From CAZCWX01 sp964502465 (lineage in GTDB: Bacteria > Desulfobacterota > Binatia > Bin18): a stretch of DNA of 12,406 nucleotides. Below, one piece after another: positions 7,451 to 12,406 of the stretch. A program made the translations under genes and the position numbers. The notes under the pieces are model-generated. The model searched no databases. It was not told the origin of the DNA and was given only the letters and a program-made list of their open reading frames with translations. The stretch covers positions 1-12,406 of the forward strand of contig CAZCWX010000704.1 of the NCBI GenBank assembly GCA_964502465.1. Reading direction: 5' to 3'. Position 1 is the stretch's first letter. Each line of letters begins with the position of its first letter.

Positions 7451-7989
7451 GTGCGGTCAACTACACGACAACGGCCGATCGCGGGAGACTCTGGAGCGGA
7501 CGGGAAGTGGGGGCAGAATTGCGCGCACGCCTGCTGGAGTTGGATCGACGGATTGCCGAGTACGACCAGCGGATTGAACAACTGGCCACTCAGAACGAAG
7601 CGGCGCGCCGGTTAAGGCAAGTGGAGGGGGTAGGACCGATGACCGCCACCGCGCTTGTGGCTACGATTGGCGAGGGCCATGTCTTCCAGCACGGACGACA
7701 GTGTATGGCCTGGTTGGGCTTAGTCCCCAAGTAACATTCCACGAGGGGAAAGACCATGTTGGGACGGATCACCAAACACGGCAACGTGTATCTACGGACG
7801 CTCTTGATTCATGGGGCGCGAGCAGTGTTGCAATTCAGGACGAAACGCACTGACCGGAAGAGTCGCTGGGTGGAAGCAGTCCGACAGCGGCGCGGAGGCA
7901 ATATCGCTGCCATGGCGTTGGCGGCCAAGCATGCGCGCATTCTGTGGGCATTGCGGGCGCGGGGGCAAGAATATCGGCTGGCCGTCTAA
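7451..7989 (+). pseudogene. IS110-family (IS1111 group) transposase, C-terminal half, nonsense-disrupted
   Basis: The frame reads ELRARLLELDRRIAEYDQRI, then the IS110/IS1111 C-terminal hallmark VEGVGPMTATALVATIG, then AWLGLVPK, a stop (TAA 7732-7734), and continues in the same frame as HSTRGKTMLGRITKHGNVYL and RTLLIHGARAVL to a normal-looking end EYRLAV. Family members read GLVPKQHS at this point, so the stop is best explained by CAA changed to TAA at 7732. The N-terminal DEDD nuclease half is absent: the sequence upstream of the foldback element is not recognisable as transposase. Known IS1111-type transposases are roughly 340-400 residues; here about 180 remain. The gene is almost certainly dead. 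It lies just upstream of a cassette-like gene with an attC-like site, notable because one IS1111 subgroup is known to target attC sites. Confidence 0.8.
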
Positions 7990-8073
7990 GCACGCTTCCT
8001 TACCGGGGGCGTCCATATAGGGGTGTGAGGCCACGCCTTTCCAGGTTAGCGAGGAACCGCTAAGCTTCATGAT
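7990..8073 (+). other. Remnant of IS1111-type right end, with hairpins
   Basis: These 84 nt separate the transposase remnant from the RHH gene. They contain TTAGCG-AGGAAC-CGCTAA (about 8046-8063), a perfect 6-bp stem with a 6-nt loop, and GGCGT at 8008 paired with ACGCC further on. In the IS1111 group the bridge RNA is encoded downstream of the transposase, so a residual bridge-RNA segment could lie here. The stretch looks short for one, and no end could be located with certainty. Confidence 0.3.
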
Positions 8074-8406
8074 GTGAAGGTGTACAAGTTACCGGAGTCC
8101 TTGCATCGCAAGGTGCGTGAGTTGGCTGCGAAAGAGTCAATATCAATCAATCAATTCATTACCACGGCAGTGGCGGGGAAGATGGCAGCCTTGCTGACCG
8201 AGGAGTACTTGGAAGAACGCGCCCAGCGGGCGGACTCAGCGGCATTTGACCGTATTTTAGCTCGCGTGCCAGATGTTCCTCCCATACCAGGGGACGAACG
8301 AGAGCCAGCGGCAAGTAACGGGCCGCCTAACAAGCGCTTGCAGCCGATGAAGGCTCGCAAGCGGTTTCAGTCGCGGTCAGTGGCGCGTTCACGCCTTCGC
8401 GGCTGA
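8074..8406 (+). CDS. Ribbon-helix-helix (HicB/CopG-like) antitoxin-type protein, possibly clipped at both ends
   Basis: A 110-codon frame from GTG 8074. Residues 5-45 (LPESLHRKVRELAAKESISI followed by NQFITTAVAGKMAAL) are a typical ribbon-helix-helix DNA-binding unit of the kind found in HicB C-termini and solitary antitoxin-like proteins. TEEYLEERAQRADSAAFDRI and VPDVPPIPGDE match the usual tail, after which family members normally stop. The frame instead runs on from residue 84 into the attC-like site, giving a basic non-family tail. The N-terminus lacks a few residues before the beta strand and has no good ribosome-binding site (a GAGGA lies 18 nt upstream), so the neighbouring IS may have trimmed it. 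No toxin partner is visible. Whether the gene is expressed is unclear. Confidence 0.6.
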   Translation: MKVYKLPESLHRKVRELAAKESISINQFITTAVAGKMAALLTEEYLEERAQRADSAAFDRILARVPDVPPIPGDEREPAASNGPPNKRLQPMKARKRFQSRSVARSRLRG

Positions 8407-8421
8407 GTGGCGCCGTTAGGA
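8325..8421 (+). repeat. attC-like recombination site (integron cassette end)
   Basis: A 97-nt imperfect palindrome begins with GCCTAAC (8325-8331, fits RYYYAAC) and ends with GTTAGGA (8415-8421, fits GTTRRRY except the last base). Inside, GCGC pairs with GCGC, CAGCCG (8341-8346) with CGGCTG (8399-8404), and GAAGGC (8349-8354) with GCCTTC (8392-8397), leaving unpaired bases between the boxes as in real attC sites. The length is within the known attC range. It lies at the 3' end of the RHH gene in the correct orientation for a gene cassette. No integrase gene or second attC is visible, so this would be a stray or decayed cassette. Confidence 0.55.
8417..8421 (+). promoter_or_regulatory. Ribosome-binding site of the DJ-1/PfpI gene, embedded in the attC-like core
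   Basis: TAGGA lies 6 nt before ATG 8428 and is part of the right-hand GTTAGGA core. It decides the start: the upstream in-frame GTG at 8407 sits inside the palindrome without its own site. Confidence 0.5.
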
Positions 8422-8427
8422 ATCTTG

Positions 8428-9033
8428 ATGACCGTCTCTGTAGGAATCTACGTATTCAACGAAGTCGAGGTCTTGGACTTCGCAGGACCGTACGAGGTGT
8501 TCACGACTGCATCGCGCGTTTTCAGACGTAGCAACCCGTCTTTACCTGAGCCCTTCACCGTCTTCACTGTCGCAAGAGTCGGCGGTACAGTCCGGGCGAG
8601 AGCCGGCCTGGTAGTTCATCCAGACTACGGCCTCCGCGATCACCCTGAGATCGGTTTGCTGCTCATCCCAGGAGGTGTTGTAACTGCCGAACTGGAAGCA
8701 TCTGAAGTCTCGGATTGGATTGCCTGCTTGTCTCAGGGCGCAAAGCTCACGGCGTCTGTCTGTACTGGGTCGTTCCTGTTGGCCCAGGCCGGTCTGTTGG
8801 ACGGCAAGAAAGCCACAACGCATTGGGAAGACGTCAACGATATGAAAGCGATGTTTCCTTCTGTCAATGTGCTAGAGGGGCGCCGCTGGGTTGACGAGGG
8901 CGCTGTCGTCACGTCCGCAGGCATTTCCGCGGGTATCGACATGAGTCTGCATCTAGTGGACCGCCTTGCAAGCCGAGACCTCGCCTTACGAACCGCACGC
9001 CAGATGGACTTTGACTGGCATGAAGACCCCTAA
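8428..9033 (+). CDS. DJ-1/PfpI-family protein, isonitrile hydratase-like
   Basis: A 201-residue class I glutamine-amidotransferase-like protein started at ATG 8428; a GTG 21 nt earlier is in frame but lies in the attC-like site. The N-terminus VGIYVFNEVEVLDFAGPYEV contains Asp17, and the nucleophile elbow is ASVCTGSFLLAQAGLL with Cys112-Thr113. Asp, Cys and Thr at these places are the residues reported as essential in Pseudomonas isonitrile hydratase (InhA). KKATTHWEDV and VVTSAGISAGIDMSLHLVDR are also family hallmarks, shared with the N-terminal domain of GATase-containing AraC regulators; no AraC helix-turn-helix follows here. The length is close to that of stand-alone family members. The substrate is unproven, and isonitrile hydration is only one option. 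Its position right after an attC-like site suggests arrival as, or next to, a gene cassette. Confidence 0.85.
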   Translation: MTVSVGIYVFNEVEVLDFAGPYEVFTTASRVFRRSNPSLPEPFTVFTVARVGGTVRARAGLVVHPDYGLRDHPEIGLLLIPGGVVTAELEASEVSDWIACLSQGAKLTASVCTGSFLLAQAGLLDGKKATTHWEDVNDMKAMFPSVNVLEGRRWVDEGAVVTSAGISAGIDMSLHLVDRLASRDLALRTARQMDFDWHEDP

Positions 9034-9319
9034 TCGGGTAGCTAGGGAGGTCGCCCTCCCCACACCCCCTAACATGCAGGTCCGCACGGGGCGTTTCCCG
9101 AAGGACGGTGAAGGGAGTCTCAGGCAAGTAGGTCCTCCCTCAAGGCTGGGAATATGCGACACGCCGAGCGGGCTTTTCCCCTGGCGGGGCAGTTGCCCCT
9201 CGCTTTTTCTTGGTCCTCCATGTCGGGTCCTTCACTCTGTCCCCTGCCTGACCAAGGGCGGTTGGCTACTATGACCCGAGCAGACGCCTGCGGTGGCCTC
9301 AGAGTGGATTCTCCCAACT
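9034..9319. other. GC-rich non-coding stretch with hairpins, possibly decayed intron or IS material
   Basis: No frame here looks like a gene in any orientation. Strong structure is present: GGGAGG-TCGC-CCTCCC at 9045-9060 (a 6-bp stem with a GCGA tetraloop on the reverse strand) and GGGGC-AGTT-GCCCC at 9186-9199. Read on the reverse strand, the left part ends in CCTCCCTAGCTACCCGAT, which recalls the domain VI stem and 3' end of some bacterial group II introns, but a convincing domain V with its AGC triad is missing. Confidence 0.35.
9186..9208 (+). terminator. Candidate intrinsic terminator downstream of the DJ-1/PfpI gene
   Basis: GGGGC-AGTT-GCCCC is followed 4 nt later by TTTTT (9204-9208). 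The stem is GC-rich and the T-run short. It lies about 150 nt after the DJ-1 stop, so it is plausible but not tight. Confidence 0.35.
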
Positions 9320-9490
9320 CTAGTGATTTTTCCATTTAATCCTTTGACATAGGATTCGACACTGTGAATTATGATATTGTCCCCCTGAGCAGAGCGAAGG
9401 GTCTCAAGAGAGCTGGAGCGAGATGCTTCGCTTCGCTCAGCATGACCCATGGCATGCCAATGTTAAAGAATTAAATGGATGAACCACTAG
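9320..9490. mobile_element. 171-bp foldback (MITE-like) element 2
   Basis: Outer inverted repeats of 31 bp lie at 9320-9350 and 9460-9490. CCATTTAATCCTTTGACAT (9332-9350) pairs with ATGTTAAAGAATTAAATGG (9460-9478) at 17 of 19 positions, and the extensions CTAGTG and CACTAG pair perfectly. Inside is a second imperfect palindrome: 9379-9405 (with CCTGAGC and GCGAAGGGTCTC) against 9420-9446 (with GAGATGCTTCG and GCTCAG), a member of the same repeat theme as element 1. The outermost four bases at both ends are CTAG, which could be part of the repeat or a 4-bp target duplication of the YTAR type made by some IS5-group transposases. There is no coding capacity. It lies 46 nt before uvrA. Confidence 0.6.
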
Positions 9491-9509
9491 TTCAGCGGGT
9501 GTCGGACTC

Positions 9510-9519
9510 GGAGGAGGAG
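9510..9519 (+). promoter_or_regulatory. Purine-rich GGAGGAGGAG upstream of uvrA
   Basis: A strong ribosome-binding-like sequence, but it ends 17 nt before GTG 9537 and about 50 nt before ATG 9570, so it does not settle the start. No start codon in the uvrA frame lies at ideal distance. Confidence 0.35.
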
Positions 9520-9536
9520 CAGCCACTGGGCACCTG

Positions 9537-12131
9537 GTGACAGATCACCAAAATGATAAGCTGAACCCGATGGACGCCATCGTTATCCGCGGAGCGCGTG
9601 AACATAACCTCAAGAACATTTCGTTAGAGATCCCCCGCAACACACTCGTGGTGATCACCGGAGTTTCTGGCTCGGGCAAGTCGTCTCTTGCGTTCGACAC
9701 GCTTTATGCTGAAGGACGGCGGCGTTATGTCGAGTCGCTTTCGGCTTACGCTCGGCAGTTTCTCGACCAGCGGGCAAAACCGGATGTTGATGCTATTGAA
9801 GGACTCTCGCCAGCGATCGCCATCGAGCAGCGCGGCACCACCACCTCGCCGCGCTCCACGGTTGGCACGGTGACCGAAATTGCTGATTATTTGCGCCTCC
9901 TCTATGCCCGCGTCGGTACGCCCTACTGTCTGACCTGCAATCGGCCTATTGCTCGTCATAGTGTTCCGCAGATCGTAGATCACATTCTCGACCTGCCTGA
10001 GGGGAGTCGAGTACAAATCCTGGCGCCAATCCGTCTGCAGAAAGCGAAAAACTTTGCCATCACTCTGCGCGAGTTGCGCCAGGCTGGCTTTGTCCGTGTC
10101 CGTCTGGACGGCGACATCCATGATCTCGCCGAGGAATTTTCTCTCTCACGTCAGCCCCCTGCCAATATCGAGCTTGTTGTCGATCGTCTAGTGGTCAAGA
10201 GTGGCATCGCCCGTCGCCTTGCCGATTCACTGGAAACTGCTCTACGCTACGGCCACGATGTCGTGAAAATTCTTGTCGGAACGGATGAAGAACGGCTCTA
10301 TACGCAGCGCTTGGTCTGTGCAGGGTGTGGGTTCGCGTATCCTGAGCTGACTCCAGCGTTTTTCTCGCCGAACAGTCCTGAAGGCGCATGCCCAGCCTGT
10401 GCTGGGCTTGGGGGACAACCAAGCACGAAGCGGACGAAGAAAACGAAAACCTCCTCAGCGGACGAAGAGATGCCTGTCTCTGCAACGCACCTGTGTACAG
10501 AGTGTGCAGGAACTCGTCTCAGAACCGAGAACCGCGGGGTGCGGATTCAAGACTATGATATTGCCGCTCTCTCCGCACTTTCGCTTGGCGCAGTGCACGC
10601 ATTTTTCCATACCCTCACTTTTCCGGGCCAGTACGCGCAGATCGCTCGTCCTCTCTGCCACGAAATCCTCTCTCGTTTGCGTTTCCTGCTCGACGTTGGC
10701 CTCGATTACCTTACGCTTGACCGTCCTGCTGCTACTCTGTCCGGAGGGGAAGCCCAACGAATTCGCCTGGCCACTCAGGTCGGTTCTGGTCTCTCAGGAG
10801 TGCTCTACGTGCTCGATGAACCCTCAATTGGACTCCACCAACGCGATACTGCCCGACTGCTCGCTGCCCTGCGGCAATTGCGTGACCGTGGCAATACAGT
10901 GGTCGTGGTCGAACATGACCGTGAAACGATCCTCGCTGCGGATCATGTCATCGACCTGGGTCCAGGCGCTGGCGAGCATGGCGGAGAGCTGCTTGCCTCT
11001 GGCACCCCGCAGGAGGTGATACACGCTTCAACCTCAACCACAGGCCGTTATCTAGCCGGAGCGTTCACGATTCCCCTGCCACAGCAACGGCGGCAGGCGA
11101 CCCATTGGCTGACCATTGCTGGCGTGTCTCAACACAACCTGAAGAACGTCACCGCCTCCTTTCCACTCGGCACCCTGACCTGTGTGACTGGCGTATCGGG
11201 TTCTGGGAAAAGCACGCTCGTGATCGATGCCCTCCACCCTGCTCTTTCGCACCTGCTCAGTAAACGTACAGCCCCTCCTATCGAGGGGAGGCCGCAGCTC
11301 TCGGGTTGGCAGCAGCTTGACAAGGTGATCCGTGTTGATCAGGCACCCATCAGTCGCACGCCGCATTCGAACCCTGCAACTTATGTCGGTCTGTTCAACC
11401 CCATCCGTGACTTATTCGCCCAACTCCCCGAGGCTCGGGTACGTGGCTATGGGCCAGAGCGTTTTTCTTTCAATGTGAAAGGGGGACGGTGTGAGGCGTG
11501 CGCAGGCGATGGTCTTGTCGCTATCGAGATGCACTTTCTTCCCGACATGTACGTCGCCTGTGAGGTCTGCCACGGGAGGCGTTACAACCGCGAAACGCTC
11601 GAGGTGCAATTCAGAGGAAGAAACATTGCCCAAGTCCTCACGCTGACAGTCAACGAAGCCCTGGCATTGTTTGCCGACATTCCTGCCATTCGACCCTGGC
11701 TCGAAACGTTACGTGAGGTTGGTCTTGATTACCTGCGTCTCGGTCAGCCCGCACCCACACTCTCGGGCGGAGAAGCCCAGCGCTTAAAGCTTGCCAAAGA
11801 GTTAGGCCGTCGCTCCCCGGGTCGTACACTGTATATTCTTGACGAACCAACGACCGGCCTGCATTTTGCCGATATTCAACGGCTGCTCGCAGTCCTCCAC
11901 TTATTAGTAGAAACAGGTAATAGCGTGTTGGTCATCGAACATAATCTCGACGTCATGACGGCTGCAGACTTTCTCATCGATCTCGGACCTGAGGGCGGAG
12001 ATCGCGGCGGCGAAATCATCGCCACTGGTACCCCCGAGGAAGTGGCCCTCATTGACCACTCATACACCGGCCGTTTTCTCCGCACCCTGCTGCGAGGACG
12101 GCCGCGCACCGGCACACAAAAAGAAACTTGA
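9537..12131 (+). CDS. uvrA: UvrABC system protein A, compact form
   Basis: An 864-residue tandem ABC ATPase that finds damaged DNA and loads UvrB in nucleotide excision repair. Walker A I is GVSGSGKSS (42-50), signature I LSGGEAQ (401-407) and Walker B I VLYVLDEPS (422-430). Walker A II is GVSGSGKST (552-560), signature II LSGGEAQ (742-748) and Walker B II LYILDEPTTG (765-774). Zinc-binding Cys pairs are 261/264 with 285/288, and 652/655 with 675/678. The UvrB-binding region (about 130-250) is present. Oddly, only 31 residues, Lys/Thr/Ser-rich, separate Cys288 from the next CxxC (320/323), where E. coli UvrA has roughly 120; this explains the length below the usual ~940. The start is uncertain: GTG 9537 gives 864 residues, while ATG 9570 gives MDAIVIRGAREHNLKN, the usual family N-terminus, with 853. 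The gene looks functional. Confidence 0.95.
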   Translation: MTDHQNDKLNPMDAIVIRGAREHNLKNISLEIPRNTLVVITGVSGSGKSSLAFDTLYAEGRRRYVESLSAYARQFLDQRAKPDVDAIEGLSPAIAIEQRGTTTSPRSTVGTVTEIADYLRLLYARVGTPYCLTCNRPIARHSVPQIVDHILDLPEGSRVQILAPIRLQKAKNFAITLRELRQAGFVRVRLDGDIHDLAEEFSLSRQPPANIELVVDRLVVKSGIARRLADSLETALRYGHDVVKILVGTDEERLYTQRLVCAGCGFAYPELTPAFFSPNSPEGACPACAGLGGQPSTKRTKKTKTSSADEEMPVSATHLCTECAGTRLRTENRGVRIQDYDIAALSALSLGAVHAFFHTLTFPGQYAQIARPLCHEILSRLRFLLDVGLDYLTLDRPAATLSGGEAQRIRLATQVGSGLSGVLYVLDEPSIGLHQRDTARLLAALRQLRDRGNTVVVVEHDRETILAADHVIDLGPGAGEHGGELLASGTPQEVIHASTSTTGRYLAGAFTIPLPQQRRQATHWLTIAGVSQHNLKNVTASFPLGTLTCVTGVSGSGKSTLVIDALHPALSHLLSKRTAPPIEGRPQLSGWQQLDKVIRVDQAPISRTPHSNPATYVGLFNPIRDLFAQLPEARVRGYGPERFSFNVKGGRCEACAGDGLVAIEMHFLPDMYVACEVCHGRRYNRETLEVQFRGRNIAQVLTLTVNEALALFADIPAIRPWLETLREVGLDYLRLGQPAPTLSGGEAQRLKLAKELGRRSPGRTLYILDEPTTGLHFADIQRLLAVLHLLVETGNSVLVIEHNLDVMTAADFLIDLGPEGGDRGGEIIATGTPEEVALIDHSYTGRFLRTLLRGRPRTGTQKET

Positions 12132-12257
12132 CAGGAGAAACCGATCGCCTTATCGTAGACACCTAAACTCTACATTACTATTGAGAGTTCGTTGATAGAA
12201 ACGATTATCGAGCCTGATGACAGGTATGATGCCGTAATAGTTGGGAGATAAGAAGGA

Positions 12258-12406
12258 ATGGCGCAACAGACGATTGAAATCACTGAGACCGCGGCCCAAA
12301 AGATTCACAGTATTCTCACCCAGCAAAACAAAGACGGGTATGGACTCCGCGTGAAGGTCGTCGGCGGAGGCTGCTCTGGTCTGTCTTATAAAATGGATCT
12401 TGACAC
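12258..12406 (+). CDS. A-type Fe-S cluster carrier (IscA/ErpA/HesB family), 5' part
   Basis: The first 49 codons are visible before the window ends. The translation MAQQTIEITETAAQKIHSIL followed by LRVKVVGGGCSGLSYKMDLD is typical of A-type carriers, with the first of three conserved cysteines at residue 39 in GGGCSGLSY; the C-terminal Cys-Gly-Cys lies outside the window. These proteins of about 110 residues pass Fe-S clusters to apo-enzymes. The ATG is preceded by GGGAG (12243-12247) at a spacing of 10 nt, and by AAGGA directly against the start. Which subtype (IscA, SufA or ErpA) cannot be decided from this part. It lies 126 nt after uvrA on the same strand and may have its own promoter. Confidence 0.9.
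   Translation, partial: MAQQTIEITETAAQKIHSILTQQNKDGYGLRVKVVGGGCSGLSYKMDLD

Noticed and set aside
8407..8427. GTG start for the DJ-1/PfpI protein
   Set aside because: It lies inside the attC-like palindrome. ATG 8428 has a well-spaced AGGA and gives the usual family N-terminus.
8966..9339. Forward and reverse open frames of 60-100 codons between the DJ-1 gene and foldback element 2
   Set aside because: They overlap one another in several frames in GC-rich sequence, and their translations are rich in Gly, Pro, Arg and Ser without domains.
10399..11019. 206-codon forward open frame inside uvrA in another frame
   Set aside because: It is fully contained in the uvrA coding region, whose frame carries all the ATPase motifs.

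Overview
This 12.4-kb window is a piece of a bacterial chromosome of moderate GC content. It joins ordinary housekeeping or envelope genes to a short patch of mobile-element debris. The gene set (an YhcB/DUF1043-like protein, a CysZ/EI24-type membrane protein, a beta-like glutathione S-transferase, UvrA and an A-type Fe-S carrier) together with dispersed palindromic repeats of the 'GTCATTGCGAGCG...' type suggests an uncultured, environmental proteobacterium-like organism, possibly of deltaproteobacterial type. This is an inference from gene content only; nothing here fixes the taxon.

Layout. Positions 1-312 are non-coding and hold one half-copy of a dispersed repeat. From 313 to 3717 four genes run rightward: an alpha/beta-hydrolase with an N-terminal helical extension, a class I SAM methyltransferase 9 nt behind it (probable two-gene operon), a DUF1043/YhcB-like membrane-anchored coiled-coil protein, and an EI24/CysZ-family membrane protein. 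The last converges on and overlaps by 48 nt a leftward gene for an 851-residue YfhO-family multi-spanning membrane protein. A leftward glutathione S-transferase follows, with a plausible promoter containing a perfect 10-bp palindrome.

The region from about 7000 to 9500 is accessory. It holds a 125-bp foldback element (MITE-like) bounded by perfect 10-bp direct repeats, then the C-terminal half of an IS110-family (IS1111 group) transposase broken by a nonsense codon, then a ribbon-helix-helix antitoxin-like gene that runs into an integron attC-like site. The attC right-hand core doubles as the ribosome-binding site for a DJ-1/PfpI-family (isonitrile hydratase-like) gene. After it come about 290 nt of GC-rich non-coding sequence with strong hairpins, possibly a decayed group II intron end, and a second foldback element of about 171 bp with 31-bp imperfect terminal inverted repeats.

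From 9537 a long uvrA encodes the damage-recognition ATPase of nucleotide excision repair, in a short form lacking most of the segment between two zinc-binding Cys pairs. The window ends inside an iscA/erpA-type Fe-S carrier gene.

The main points of interest are the gene-cassette-like module (RHH gene, attC-like hairpin, DJ-1 gene) beside an IS1111 remnant, the two foldback elements with recognisable ends and possible target duplications, and the compact UvrA. I did not find a clearly new multi-gene system.
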